Shown here piece by piece: positions 20,150 through 31,068 of a stretch of 64,000 bases of DNA. The translations under genes and the position numbers were made by a program. This DNA comes from Lyticum sinuosum (GTDB taxonomy: Bacteria; Pseudomonadota; Alphaproteobacteria; Rickettsiales; Midichloriaceae), in assembly GCF_034471385.1 (NCBI RefSeq), contig NZ_JARGYU010000001.1, forward strand, positions 1 to 64,000, given 5' to 3'. Below the pieces are notes generated by a model that made no database searches, was not told where the DNA came from, and saw only the letters and a list, made by a program, of their open reading frames with translations. How positions within the stretch are numbered: the first letter of the stretch is position 1; the number at the start of each line of letters is the position of its first letter.

Positions 20150-20446
20150 ATGCCAGAAGAAGGTAAGCTATATTCTGATATTCTTTTTTTAGGATTAACT
20201 AGATCACCAACAATTTTAGGAGTAAGTTATATAGCAGTTGGAGTAAATTTTATATCATGTCTTTTAGGTTTTATTATAACATCTAACCCAAAGATAATGC
20301 TTCTTACTATTTTTATACATTTTATTCTTTATAAAATCTCATCTAAAGAGGTATTATTTTTAGAATTATTAATGACTGGATCAAAATGTCAAAAAGGAAG
20401 AATAAATAAATTATATCATAAAGCTTCATCTTATGATCCTAGTTGA
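20150..20446 (+). CDS. virB3: Type IV secretion protein VirB3
   Basis: VirB3 is a small inner-membrane component that works with the VirB4 ATPase. The 98-residue product contains the family-typical LFLGLTRSPTILGVSY segment near the N-terminus, then two hydrophobic segments (about 28-45 and 48-66), and lies 48 bases upstream of virB4. Length and position are those of Rickettsiales rvhB3. It is the first gene of a five-gene unit ending at 30936. Confidence 0.93.
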   Translation: MPEEGKLYSDILFLGLTRSPTILGVSYIAVGVNFISCLLGFIITSNPKIMLLTIFIHFILYKISSKEVLFLELLMTGSKCQKGRINKLYHKASSYDPS

Positions 20447-20494
20447 TATATTAATATATGTAATTTATACTATAAATATTAAAGTATTAATATA

Positions 20495-22936
20495 ATGCGC
20501 CAATATTTAAAAAAGAATTTTTCAAGGAATTTCCCAAAAAATTGGTCGCTTTTTTCAAGGGAAGCATCAGCAAGTTGTATGATTCCATACTATTCCTATT
20601 GGAATAGAAATACCGTTATTACTAAAAACAATGATTTAGTCCAAGTTATTAAAGTTGGTGGATTTTCTTTTGAAACAGCAGATGATGAAGATTTAGAAAT
20701 AGAAAAAGACAGGTTAAATTCCATGCTAAAAGGAGCTTATTCGACAGAAATTTCTATTTATACTCATATAATCAGAAGAAAAATTCAAATATATCCTAAA
20801 GATTATTATGATCCTAATATGCCAAGTGGATTTGCATCATATTTAGATAAAAAATGGGCTGAAAAAAATCAAAATAAACAATCATTTGTTAATGAAATGT
20901 ATGTCACAATTATTCAAAATGGAATACCAAAATCAAATATAAAAAATAAATTTAAAGTAGGATCAAAATCACAAAACGAAGATAATTGGGTTAAACAAAT
21001 GTCTGAGGCATTAGAAAAATTAGAAGAAACAACTGGAAGAGTTATAGCAACTTTAAGATCTTCATATAAGCCTCATCTATTAGAGATAATGCAATCTGAA
21101 TTTGGTTATCAATCTCCTATTGCATCCTTTTTTGCTCAAATAGTAAATTGCGGAGAATATACTAATATTATTCATGTATCCGGGGATTTATCTAAACAAT
21201 TAAATCATTATCGTTTAATGTTTTATGATAAATATATTAAGATGATAAAACATGATGGAAAAGAAAAATTTGCTGGAATTGTGAGTATAAAAGAATACTC
21301 GCCAAGAACTTGGATTGGTATGCTAGATGGATTTTTAAAAGCACAATTTGAATTTATTATAACACAATCTTTTGTTTATATAGATAAAAGAGGAGCAATT
21401 AATGCAATGCAATTACAACAAAATAGAATGCAACAATCAGGAGATAAAGCGATATCTCAAGTTGAAGAAATAACTTATGCTTTAGACCAAGCAACCAGTG
21501 GAAGCATATCATTTGGAAAACATCATATGACTATTATGTGTTTAGCTGATACTAAAAAAGAACTAGATCAATATCTTTCTATAGCGTCTGTTGAAATTAG
21601 TGATACTGGAGGAATAGGTGTAAGAGAAAGTATTAATCTTCAACCAGCATTTTGGGGTCAATTACCTGATGGTGTTAAAGGAAATCAAACATTATTAGCC
21701 AGAGCAACAAAAATAAATTCCCTTAATTTTGCTTCGCTTTCTCCTTTTCATAATTACCCATATGGAAAAGCAAGCAATAATCATTGGGGTCCATCTGTTA
21801 CTGTTCTTGATACTAGTTCCGGAACTCCTTATCATTTTAACTTTCATTTACGTGATGTGGGACATACAATGATAATAGGACCAACTGGTGCCGGAAAAAC
21901 TGTTCTATTAAATTTCTTTTGTGCACAATCACAAAAATTTCAATGTAGATTGTTTTTTTTTGATAAAGATCGTGGAGCAGAGATATTTATTCGAGCAATG
22001 AAGGGAGAGTATACTATTATAGATCCTGGTAAGAAATGCGGATTTAATCCGTTACAACTTCCAGATACTGGAGAAAATAGATCTTTTTTATTAGAATGGC
22101 TAAAATATTTAGTTTCAACAAATGGAGAAATAGTTACATCAGATGATATAAGTAATCTTACTATTGCAATAAATGGAAACTATAAACTAAAAAAAGAAGA
22201 TAGAAAATTATCAAATATTGCACCATTTCTTGGTTTAGGTGGCCCAGGAACATTAGCAGGAAGACTTGGGATGTGGTATGGTAATGGATCTCATGCACTA
22301 ATTTTTGATAATGATATTGATATTATAGATTTTGATAAATCGAATATATTTGGATTTGAAATGGCAGAATTATTAAGAGATAAATCTAGTCTTGCTCCTG
22401 TTCTTTCTTATATATTTCACAGAATAAATATATCACTTACTGGAACTCCAACAATGATAGTATTAGATGAAGCATGGGCTTTAATTGATAACCCAGTTTT
22501 CGCTCCTAAAATTAAAGATTGGTTAAAAGTTTTAAGAAAATTAAACACATTTGTAGTATTTGCTACACAAAGTGTTGAAGATGCAAGTAAAAGTCAGATT
22601 AGTGACACTTTAATTCAACAAACAGCAACTCAAATATTTCTTCCTAATCTTAAAGCAACATCTGTTTATCGTACAGCTTTTATGCTTAGTGAAAGAGAAT
22701 ATACTCTCATAAAAACTACAGATCCTAGTACTAGATTCTTTCTTATAAAACAAGGTAATGATGCTGTAATTGCTAAAGTTGATTTATCAGGAATGGATGA
22801 TGTTGTTTCAGTATTATCTGGAAGAGCAGATACAGTTATTGTATTAAATGAAATTCTTAAAGAAAATGGTGAAAATCCAGAAATATGGATTCCGCTTTTT
22901 ATAAAAAAATTAAAGTCAATAGAAGAAAATAAATAA
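20495..22936 (+). CDS. virB4: Type IV secretion ATPase VirB4
   Basis: VirB4 is the cytoplasmic ATPase that powers assembly and transport in type IV secretion. The 813-residue product has the N-terminal CagE/TrbE/VirB domain and the C-terminal motor with Walker A GPTGAGKT at 462-469 and Walker B MIVLDEAWALID around residue 655. The ATQSVEDASKSQISDTLIQQ region near 690-715 is typical of the family. The length is normal for Rickettsiales rvhB4. All key motifs are intact, so it should be active. It lies between virB3 and three virB6 genes on the same strand. Confidence 0.97.
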   Translation: MRQYLKKNFSRNFPKNWSLFSREASASCMIPYYSYWNRNTVITKNNDLVQVIKVGGFSFETADDEDLEIEKDRLNSMLKGAYSTEISIYTHIIRRKIQIYPKDYYDPNMPSGFASYLDKKWAEKNQNKQSFVNEMYVTIIQNGIPKSNIKNKFKVGSKSQNEDNWVKQMSEALEKLEETTGRVIATLRSSYKPHLLEIMQSEFGYQSPIASFFAQIVNCGEYTNIIHVSGDLSKQLNHYRLMFYDKYIKMIKHDGKEKFAGIVSIKEYSPRTWIGMLDGFLKAQFEFIITQSFVYIDKRGAINAMQLQQNRMQQSGDKAISQVEEITYALDQATSGSISFGKHHMTIMCLADTKKELDQYLSIASVEISDTGGIGVRESINLQPAFWGQLPDGVKGNQTLLARATKINSLNFASLSPFHNYPYGKASNNHWGPSVTVLDTSSGTPYHFNFHLRDVGHTMIIGPTGAGKTVLLNFFCAQSQKFQCRLFFFDKDRGAEIFIRAMKGEYTIIDPGKKCGFNPLQLPDTGENRSFLLEWLKYLVSTNGEIVTSDDISNLTIAINGNYKLKKEDRKLSNIAPFLGLGGPGTLAGRLGMWYGNGSHALIFDNDIDIIDFDKSNIFGFEMAELLRDKSSLAPVLSYIFHRINISLTGTPTMIVLDEAWALIDNPVFAPKIKDWLKVLRKLNTFVVFATQSVEDASKSQISDTLIQQTATQIFLPNLKATSVYRTAFMLSEREYTLIKTTDPSTRFFLIKQGNDAVIAKVDLSGMDDVVSVLSGRADTVIVLNEILKENGENPEIWIPLFIKKLKSIEENK

Positions 22937-23004
22937 AAATTACTATATTAATATTTTTTATATAAAAATTTTTTGGATTTTTAAATTACATTTTATAAAT
23001 TAAT

Positions 23005-25518
23005 ATGATTGACAAGTTTTATAATATAAAAATTTTATTTTATAAATTTTTCTTAATTGCTATATTAGTAGCAGGATTTAATATGATATCTCAACATAGT
23101 AATGAAGTATTAGCAGATGGATTATTTTCTGATACTGCACACAATTCTCTAGAATATTATGAAGATACAAGACCTGGGGATATTCAAGGAAGTAATTTAT
23201 TGAGCATTATAATAAGTATATTTAGCAATATAATAGAATATATATATATTTGCGCCCTAAAAAAAACAATTTTTGACTACTCTCAAACTGAATATAATTG
23301 TCTTCCGGATCAAATAGGAAAAAATATTGGACAACCATCGTGTCCTAAATCAAAAGGTGGATTTTTTGGATCAGTTGGAGAAGGTGTTGCAAGGCTTATA
23401 ATTATGATTATAGGAATCATTTTCCCTTTTTTTGTCATATTTGCATTAGTATTAATTGCTTTTTTAACAAAATGTACAACATCTTATGTTTGGGCACCAC
23501 ATGAACTTATTAATGTAAAATTATATGGTAAAGATAACGAAGAAATGTGTGAAGAGAGTAATGGGAATATAACACTTAAAAAAAATCTAGTTGGACCTAA
23601 TGAAGTTCCATTTTTATATACATGTAATTCTTCATCAAGTACTTGTAATTCTAATACAAATAGAGAATATGGTGATATGAGTGGGACATATTATTGCAAC
23701 TCTGCAAATAGAAAATACGCTACTAACAATTTGGCAGCAGATGGAGTTGGAGACAAGTTGTCACCAGGAATGATAGTTTATGCTGAAAGATCCTTTGTAG
23801 ATTCTTTTAAAAATAAAAAATGTCCATCTAAGCCGAAAGATGATATAAATATAGCTACAAGAGAACAAGTAAAAAATGGCTCATACAGTGATAATGATAT
23901 CATATTTTATTCTAATACTAATGGTCGTGTAAAATTATGTGCTGCTGCAAAAAAAGCAATTGGAATACCTTTATTATTTCCTATCCTCTATGGATGTACA
24001 CCTGTTGCACCTCCTGTTGAAGTAAAAACTGATTCAGAACAAAAAATATACGATATGATTAGTGATACTAGGTGTAGTTATTTTATGAGTCAGCGTATAG
24101 ATTTAATTCATTTATCTTCTGATTTACATCAAGGAGTAATAACTGAGGATGTACGTACATTTTTAGAAGGTGATATGCATCTAACAAGCACAATAGTTGG
24201 CTGTATGCAAGATTTGTTAATCAAAATAATAATATCACCAAATAGTTCTGACAACTCCTATATGTATTTTGTTCAGAATCAAATGAAAAAGTTGGTATTT
24301 GTTGTATTAACATTTTACATAATAATATTGGGAATAAAGATTATGTCATCTCCACAAGTGCCACAACGAGGAGAATGGATGATGTTTATTATGAAATTTG
24401 TAATAGTAGTTGTTTTCAGTACAGGACAGATATGGTATGATAATAATAAGATTACTGGCCGCACAGGATTGTTTTCATTAGCATTAAATGTTATAGAAAC
24501 AATTTCTGATATTTTTATACAAAGCTCAAATGTGAATGATCCTGTTAGAGCATGTTATTCAAATTATAATGGTAGTAATATTTTATCTTCTAGAAGAATA
24601 AGTGTTTCTTGTGGAGGAACTACAACTCCTTCAAATACATCGAAAAGTTCATTTGTAGAATTAACACCTTGGGATTATCTAGATTGTAAATTAGGTAATT
24701 ATCTTTCATTTGGAACATGTCGTTATAATTTTGGAGAAATACCATCATTATGGTTCTTTACATCTGCTTTAATATCTGGAGTAACAGGATTTCTACTTGC
24801 AATTTGTATGTTAGTATATGTTATTCTTATAATGTCTGTTGTATTTCGTTTCGTTCATGTAGTAATATTATCATCTTTTATGTTAGCAATATTATGTCTT
24901 ATGGCTCCGATATTTGCTTGCTTTATTTTATTTGATTATACAAAAGAAATATTTCAAAATTGGATAAAAGCATTAATAGGATACTCAATATATCCTGGAA
25001 TGACATTTTCTTTTGTAGCATTATTTATTGCAACTTTAGATGTGTTCTTTTATGGATTTACTATAGATGATTTAAGTAAAAATTCAAACCCATGCACTGA
25101 AACACAATCAGTATATTGTGCAACTTATCGTGCAAGTTTAGATGCACAAACATGTTATAGGAATGGTTCCTGCTTAAGTTTAGCTGATGCAAGCTGTAGT
25201 ATTTTAACTAGTGGTATGGTTAATGCTTTTACAGAAAGATTAAATCTGATAATATTTAGTTTAAACATTGGTCAATCATCATATATATCTGAAATGTGGA
25301 CACCTATGTGGAATATTATGTTCTTTGCTATCATATTTTATTTTTTCTCAGGATCAGTGATATCGTTTTTTGAATATATGTCTGGGGTATATGGACTAGG
25401 TTCTATAGCTAAAGGGGATTTTAGTGGTATGGCAATTTCTGCAGCTAAGAAAATAAATGTTGCTTCTATGGGGCGTGGTGTTTCAAAATTAAATCAAATG
25501 AGAAAAAGAAATAAGTAG
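23005..25518 (+). CDS. virB6: Extended VirB6 family protein (first of three)
   Basis: VirB6/TrbL proteins form the inner-membrane channel part of type IV secretion systems. This 837-residue copy has an N-terminal hydrophobic segment (about 12-30), another at about 130-155, a Cys-rich hydrophilic domain (about 160-420), then the conserved polytopic core at about 430-700. The core contains an APIFACFILFDYTKEIFQNW motif that recurs in the two following proteins. VirB6 in model systems is about 300 residues; the long hydrophilic extensions are characteristic of Rickettsiales rvhB6 proteins. It begins 68 bases after virB4. Confidence 0.93.
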   Translation: MIDKFYNIKILFYKFFLIAILVAGFNMISQHSNEVLADGLFSDTAHNSLEYYEDTRPGDIQGSNLLSIIISIFSNIIEYIYICALKKTIFDYSQTEYNCLPDQIGKNIGQPSCPKSKGGFFGSVGEGVARLIIMIIGIIFPFFVIFALVLIAFLTKCTTSYVWAPHELINVKLYGKDNEEMCEESNGNITLKKNLVGPNEVPFLYTCNSSSSTCNSNTNREYGDMSGTYYCNSANRKYATNNLAADGVGDKLSPGMIVYAERSFVDSFKNKKCPSKPKDDINIATREQVKNGSYSDNDIIFYSNTNGRVKLCAAAKKAIGIPLLFPILYGCTPVAPPVEVKTDSEQKIYDMISDTRCSYFMSQRIDLIHLSSDLHQGVITEDVRTFLEGDMHLTSTIVGCMQDLLIKIIISPNSSDNSYMYFVQNQMKKLVFVVLTFYIIILGIKIMSSPQVPQRGEWMMFIMKFVIVVVFSTGQIWYDNNKITGRTGLFSLALNVIETISDIFIQSSNVNDPVRACYSNYNGSNILSSRRISVSCGGTTTPSNTSKSSFVELTPWDYLDCKLGNYLSFGTCRYNFGEIPSLWFFTSALISGVTGFLLAICMLVYVILIMSVVFRFVHVVILSSFMLAILCLMAPIFACFILFDYTKEIFQNWIKALIGYSIYPGMTFSFVALFIATLDVFFYGFTIDDLSKNSNPCTETQSVYCATYRASLDAQTCYRNGSCLSLADASCSILTSGMVNAFTERLNLIIFSLNIGQSSYISEMWTPMWNIMFFAIIFYFFSGSVISFFEYMSGVYGLGSIAKGDFSGMAISAAKKINVASMGRGVSKLNQMRKRNK

Positions 25519-25583
25519 TAAAATAATTTATTCTAGGTTGTAATTATTATTAGTAGCTATTTTTTTATCTCTTAAAATTGTAT

Positions 25584-28271
25584 ATGTTACAAGAACTAAG
25601 ATTGAAAATAAATAATATAATCATTTATCTTAGTACTTATCTTAGTATATTTATTATAAGTATATTTTTTGTAATTATTTTACAGATTTTATTTTCAAGT
25701 AAAAATCAAATATATGCTACATATATTTATCAATCGGAATGTAAGTTTAGTGATGATGTAGATTTAAATCTTCCAAATTCAATACCAATCTTAAGAATAA
25801 ATCGCAAGTGTACAACAGCATGCTCTACACAATGTGGATTATTATTTAAAATCTTAGAAAAACCACCTAGTACAAGTGCTGAAAATACTAATGCTATTAG
25901 AAGTAGTAATGCAGATCAAATAGCGTATCTTAATAGAAATAGAATAATAGATTGTATTAATCAATGTGCAATGGGTATAAAATACCAAGGAAAAATAATT
26001 GAATCTGATGGAAATAATCAAAATCTCTCACAATCAGAAACAGTTGGTTTAAAATGGAGTTGTGGTGATAACTCTCCAGATTTTGTTGATATTGAGGTAG
26101 GAAAATGCGATCTCATTGATATAAAATTATCTAATCCAGGAATTGAACTAGATGTAATTGGTGAAAATATACTAACTCCATATTATAAAAATGGAAGGAT
26201 TGCTTGGTCTTCTAATTCTTTTTTTTCTGATGGAGAAAGTCTTTATAGAAAAATTAGTATACAAAAAGACGATGAACTAATTATAGAATATAAAGGAAGA
26301 TCTTATAGTGATAATTATTCAGCATCTCTTATTTATGATAAATATAGAATGATTTTACCTTTAAAAGCAAATAGTTTAATTAATCAAAATGAATTTCTGA
26401 TTCGACCAGTAGATCCTGCCGATGTTGATGATAATTATTTAAATGATAAAGCAAAATCTAATTCCCAAATCAATTATTATAGTAATATAGGTGATATTTT
26501 TGGCCAAGTATCTGGTGATACTTTTCCATCTTCATTTCTATATAATCCACAATATCCAAATGAAATTTGTCAAAAAAATACATCTTATGGTGGTACATAT
26601 AATATGTGTTACAATGATAATATATTTCCTAGTTTTGTATTTAAAATAAATATTGAAGAATCTTTTTTTAGAAGAGTAAATATTAATCGTCTAGATATTA
26701 ATTTAGATAAGTATTTTATATATATATCACATAAATCTGGATTATCGAAAACCGGTTCAAATATAAAGATATGTCCTCTAGATGAGGCAAATAATTTAGT
26801 AGAATCACAATGCAAATATGGAAGAAGTGTTGAAACTGGTTATATATTCAAAGGTATTGGAGAGGGAAGCTATAGAATAACAATGGATAAATGGGATTAT
26901 AAATTTTCAGATTATGTTATATTAGATAATGATAAAATAGATACTATAATATCAGAAATACATCCGCCTTTTGGAGGACTTGGAATAGAAATTATAAAAA
27001 ATAATTCATCTAATGAAAATTTTGTTTGTAATATAATAAAAAAAGTTCGTAATAAACTATATGGTTGTGCTAAATATTACTCATCTGGTAGTGTTAATAC
27101 TTCATATTGTCAATCTAACACAGGATTAAATGAAGATTGTGATTGTCGTGTTGGGAGTCTATCGGGTCTTGAAGCGCCAACAGATGGGATTGTTTATAAT
27201 TTATATAAAATATTATTATATGGTTTAACACCATTTATAAAAGTCATGATGCTTATGTATGTTCTATATATAAGTTTTAGTTTCACTATAGGATTACGTT
27301 CAATGAATAGTAAAGAGTTCCTAATATTTTCTCTTAAATTTTCATTAATAGCAGGATTATTATCAAAAGGTAGTTGGTCTTTATTATATAAATATGGCTT
27401 CGCTATTTTTATAGATGGAATTGATGATATGATAGATATGTTTAATTATAGTACTTCATTTACAAAAACAACACAAAGTCTCGAAAGATGTGTATGTGGT
27501 GGTCCAACAGTAATAAAAGAAATAGGTGATATATGGAAACAGGTCTTTAGTGATACTTTAATGAATAAAATTGGAGCATTATTTTTCTTTGGAATAACAG
27601 GATCAATATCATTTGTAGTTATATCTGTAATGGTTCTTTATGGAATGTTTGTATTCTGCTTAGTATCTGTAAAAATACTAATAGTTTATTTATTATCAAC
27701 AGTTATGATTGGTATGATGATATCAATATCTCCTCTTATTATTCCATTTATTATGTTTGGTTATACAAAGTCTATTTTTGATAATTGGGTCAAACAAATA
27801 TTAATGTATTTTTTACAGCCTGTAATAGTTTCTGTATCATTTATATTATTTAAAGAGATGTTTTTTTTAATTCTTCAAGCACTTACTAACTTTACGATAT
27901 GTAAAATGTGTTTATTTAATTTCTCTATTTTCTTTAGTTCATGGTGTCCAAAAGTCTGGCTTCCTGTAAATTATGCTCATAATAACACTGATTCTGTAGT
28001 ATCTATAGCACCTATAGCATTTGTATCAATACTTATAGTTGCTCAAGCTGCGTATCACTTTGTTTCTGTTACATCAGAAGTATTAAATAGAATAATTAGT
28101 TTTTACACAACTTCAACGGGAGGTACAGATTTAATGAAAGCTACAGAAAGTGTAAGATCAGCATTTAGCAATACATCTAGTGGTGCATTAGGAGTTATTG
28201 GATTACGTACAAAAGATCTCAAACAAATGCAAGGAAAAATGGAACAAAATAATGCAAGAAAAAGGAAATAA
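25584..28271 (+). CDS. virB6: Extended VirB6 family protein (second of three)
   Basis: An 895-residue VirB6-type protein. It has an N-terminal hydrophobic signal or anchor (about 14-38), a large hydrophilic domain with paired cysteines (for example CTTACSTQCG and DCDCRVG), and a polytopic core at about 540-830 with ISPLIIPFIMFGYTKSIFDNW matching the VirB6 motif of its neighbours. The frame opens at TTG 25578, but ATG 25584 is the more likely start. It follows the first virB6 by 65 bases. The extracytoplasmic domain differs strongly from the other two copies, so the three proteins are not interchangeable in sequence. Confidence 0.92.
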   Translation: MLQELRLKINNIIIYLSTYLSIFIISIFFVIILQILFSSKNQIYATYIYQSECKFSDDVDLNLPNSIPILRINRKCTTACSTQCGLLFKILEKPPSTSAENTNAIRSSNADQIAYLNRNRIIDCINQCAMGIKYQGKIIESDGNNQNLSQSETVGLKWSCGDNSPDFVDIEVGKCDLIDIKLSNPGIELDVIGENILTPYYKNGRIAWSSNSFFSDGESLYRKISIQKDDELIIEYKGRSYSDNYSASLIYDKYRMILPLKANSLINQNEFLIRPVDPADVDDNYLNDKAKSNSQINYYSNIGDIFGQVSGDTFPSSFLYNPQYPNEICQKNTSYGGTYNMCYNDNIFPSFVFKINIEESFFRRVNINRLDINLDKYFIYISHKSGLSKTGSNIKICPLDEANNLVESQCKYGRSVETGYIFKGIGEGSYRITMDKWDYKFSDYVILDNDKIDTIISEIHPPFGGLGIEIIKNNSSNENFVCNIIKKVRNKLYGCAKYYSSGSVNTSYCQSNTGLNEDCDCRVGSLSGLEAPTDGIVYNLYKILLYGLTPFIKVMMLMYVLYISFSFTIGLRSMNSKEFLIFSLKFSLIAGLLSKGSWSLLYKYGFAIFIDGIDDMIDMFNYSTSFTKTTQSLERCVCGGPTVIKEIGDIWKQVFSDTLMNKIGALFFFGITGSISFVVISVMVLYGMFVFCLVSVKILIVYLLSTVMIGMMISISPLIIPFIMFGYTKSIFDNWVKQILMYFLQPVIVSVSFILFKEMFFLILQALTNFTICKMCLFNFSIFFSSWCPKVWLPVNYAHNNTDSVVSIAPIAFVSILIVAQAAYHFVSVTSEVLNRIISFYTTSTGGTDLMKATESVRSAFSNTSSGALGVIGLRTKDLKQMQGKMEQNNARKRK

Positions 28272-28308
28272 ATATGAATATTTATTTTGATTAATTGGTA
28301 GTATTTCA

Positions 28309-30936
28309 ATGAAAAATAAAAAAGAATATTATTTACCATTTCAAAAAAAAGAATTGGTAATTTTTAATTTTATTATCAGATTATATCTAATTATATTAAT
28401 TTTACATATAATAAAATTTCAAAATATAGCATTTGCACAAAAGTGTTATGAAGCAGATGATCTAGGATCAGGGTATTCAATTAATTTAAATGCCAATTTA
28501 GAAAATGGTGATTTAATAACTGTTGATGAATATTCTTCTCCATTTGAAAGATATAATCCTCACCGTAGTTTTGTTGCTAAATGGATAGATACAGAATTCT
28601 TTGTTATGGGTTATCCAGTTCCATTAAAAATAACGATAACAAATAATTCTTCTTTTAAGAGTTGGTATCCTTTTGGAAAGATAGATGGTATTGACAATGA
28701 ATGTATTAATTCAAGTAAAGATTCTAACTCTATTATAATAAAAGGTAGTGAAGAGAATTTCAGTTGTAAATTAACAAAAGGTGTTGGTGTTTATCTTTTA
28801 GTATCAATCTTTGGATCAAATCCTAATGTCAAATCCCAAATAAAATTTCCTTCACCTCTAAAGTTTCAAAATTTTCATATGGGATCTGGTGATTATATAA
28901 AAAGTTCTGGTAAAGAAATAAAATTTGAAATACTAAATGTTCCAGTAGCTGAAGATGGAAAGATATTAGAAAATACTACTCAGCCTTTAAGGTCAGGAAG
29001 ACTTTATGCTAAAATTTTAGATACTGATTATAGCGATAATTTTGGAGGTTATACATTAAGAATAGATTCAGGAGCTTATAAAATTGGATTTATATCTAAA
29101 CTTGTTAATTCATATAAAAATGTTCTTGACGAAACAAGCGCAAAGATAAGATCAAAAGTTAGACAAAATGTACAAAAATACGTTAATCCTCTTATTTATA
29201 TTGCATTTTTAACATATTCAGTATTATTTTTAATGGGATTGATACAATCAAATCATAAAGAATTGGTTATTAGGTTATTTAAAATGAGTATTGTAGTTAC
29301 ATTACTCAGTGAAACTAGTTATGTTAATACAATTGAAAGATATTTTCTAAATATCTTCATTGGACAGCCAAGTTATAATAATGGAACTTATCATAGATCA
29401 CCTGGATTTGGAGACTATGTTGCAAATAAAGTGTTAAATTATATATACATAAAAGATACTGAAAATATTGAAAATATTGAACTAAATTCATCAGATGATT
29501 CACAAGATACTATATTAAAGCAAACTATTGTATTTGATGAAATATTACAAAAAGTATTTTCACCTTCAATTAATTCTAAAATCTGGGCGTTAATTTTTAC
29601 AGTAAAATTTTACTTTATTCCTTTATTATATATATATATATTTATTTTTTTAGTAATGTTAACTAAGCTGATTTTGCTGATAATGATGGTTTATACACGT
29701 ATTACTTTAGCTGTAATAGTATTACCTATATTTTTATTAATGATTCTTTTTAATATAACAAAAGATATATTTCAAAACTGGTTGAAAAATATTTTTTCAT
29801 CATCTATGACATTGATTTTAATAGCTGTTTATATGGTCTTTATGATTGATATTATGTCAGATCAATTTTTTTCTTTGTTTAAATATAAAGTTTGTGAGCA
29901 AAATTGGTGGATATTTAAATATTATACTATAAATTCAGATAGTCTGGTATTTAATAACGTATTATCAATTGAAAATTATTTAATAGCTTTAATTTTTGTT
30001 TGTATGTTTTCTGAAATTCAAGATAAAATACCGAAAATTGCAGATAATTTTACTGGTGTATTCCAGGGAGGAGTTGAGGATACTTTTGGATCTGCTCTTG
30101 ATACCGCAAATCGTTTTATATGGGGTAATGGACGAAATGGTGGTATACTATCACCTCTAAATAGTGTTATAGATAAGGTTGCAAGAAAAAGAAATGATAT
30201 GATAGGGAAAATGGCTTCTAATAGCAAAGGTATGCAATTATTTATAAATGGGTCACACTTTGTAAGTGATAAAATTGGAAAATTCTTTTCTTCAGAAAAT
30301 CCTCTTATTAAGACTTTTGATGATATTAATAGTGGAACAAAAGTTGATTATTTTGGATTACAAGAGTCAACTCATAATACTATGGAAACACAAAATAAAT
30401 TAGATAAAGAAATTGATGAATTGAAAAAAATAATTGAAGACGAAAAAAATGCACCATTAAAAAATCTCTATAGCCAGGAAACTAAAGAAAGACAAAAAGA
30501 TATTATTGGAGATATAGATAATAATATTAAATATATTGAAAAAATTAAGGGACAAGATGATCAACTTAATAATCAAGAAATGAAAAATTTGGTGGAAATA
30601 AGAAGTAATGATATAAAAGAATATAAAGAATTATATAATAAAGAAAATATAACTCAAAATGAAAGTAATAAAATGATTAGTTTAGAAAGAAAAATATCAG
30701 AAAATAATGAAAAAATTAATATACTTCAATCTACACAAGAAGAAAGAAATAAAATGGAAAATAATTTAAAAAATATAACAAGAATAAACAACGAAATAGA
30801 TAAAGGTGATGATGAAAATATTCTCCAAAATACTAATGATATTAATAATCAAATAGAATCTTATTCTAAATCTGTGAAAAAAAGAAATAATAAATACTTC
30901 AAAGATAATATTGGAAGTAATTTTGATCTTGAATAA
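28309..30936 (+). CDS. virB6: Extended VirB6 family protein with C-terminal coiled coil (third of three)
   Basis: An 875-residue VirB6-type protein. It has a signal or anchor at about 17-42 ending FAQKC, an extracytoplasmic domain to about 290, and a polytopic core at about 295-580 with LPIFLLMILFNITKDIFQNW. The ~200-residue hydrophilic tail (about 670-875) is rich in Lys, Glu, Asn and Ile and predicts as coiled coil. It is the last gene of the virB3-virB4-virB6 unit, 37 bases after the previous virB6. A tRNA-Ser gene and a genomic island follow. Rickettsiales often carry four or more VirB6 paralogues; only three are seen here. Confidence 0.92.
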   Translation: MKNKKEYYLPFQKKELVIFNFIIRLYLIILILHIIKFQNIAFAQKCYEADDLGSGYSINLNANLENGDLITVDEYSSPFERYNPHRSFVAKWIDTEFFVMGYPVPLKITITNNSSFKSWYPFGKIDGIDNECINSSKDSNSIIIKGSEENFSCKLTKGVGVYLLVSIFGSNPNVKSQIKFPSPLKFQNFHMGSGDYIKSSGKEIKFEILNVPVAEDGKILENTTQPLRSGRLYAKILDTDYSDNFGGYTLRIDSGAYKIGFISKLVNSYKNVLDETSAKIRSKVRQNVQKYVNPLIYIAFLTYSVLFLMGLIQSNHKELVIRLFKMSIVVTLLSETSYVNTIERYFLNIFIGQPSYNNGTYHRSPGFGDYVANKVLNYIYIKDTENIENIELNSSDDSQDTILKQTIVFDEILQKVFSPSINSKIWALIFTVKFYFIPLLYIYIFIFLVMLTKLILLIMMVYTRITLAVIVLPIFLLMILFNITKDIFQNWLKNIFSSSMTLILIAVYMVFMIDIMSDQFFSLFKYKVCEQNWWIFKYYTINSDSLVFNNVLSIENYLIALIFVCMFSEIQDKIPKIADNFTGVFQGGVEDTFGSALDTANRFIWGNGRNGGILSPLNSVIDKVARKRNDMIGKMASNSKGMQLFINGSHFVSDKIGKFFSSENPLIKTFDDINSGTKVDYFGLQESTHNTMETQNKLDKEIDELKKIIEDEKNAPLKNLYSQETKERQKDIIGDIDNNIKYIEKIKGQDDQLNNQEMKNLVEIRSNDIKEYKELYNKENITQNESNKMISLERKISENNEKINILQSTQEERNKMENNLKNITRINNEIDKGDDENILQNTNDINNQIESYSKSVKKRNNKYFKDNIGSNFDLE

Positions 30937-31014
30937 TTAATTATATAATTTTTTCCTATAAAATATATCAAAATCTAAATTTCAAAATTTTTTATATAAA
31001 TAAAAGAAAAGATC

Positions 31015-31044
31015 TTGCAAAAGTAATTATATATAGTCTATAAT
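31015..31044 (+). promoter_or_regulatory. Promoter of the tRNA-Ser gene
   Basis: A -35-like TTGCAA at 31015-31020 and a perfect -10 TATAAT at 31039-31044 are spaced by 18 bases, ending 24 bases before the mature 5' end of the tRNA. This fits a vegetative sigma factor promoter. Confidence 0.75.
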
Positions 31045-31068
31045 CCTGTTATACATCTCATAATAAAA

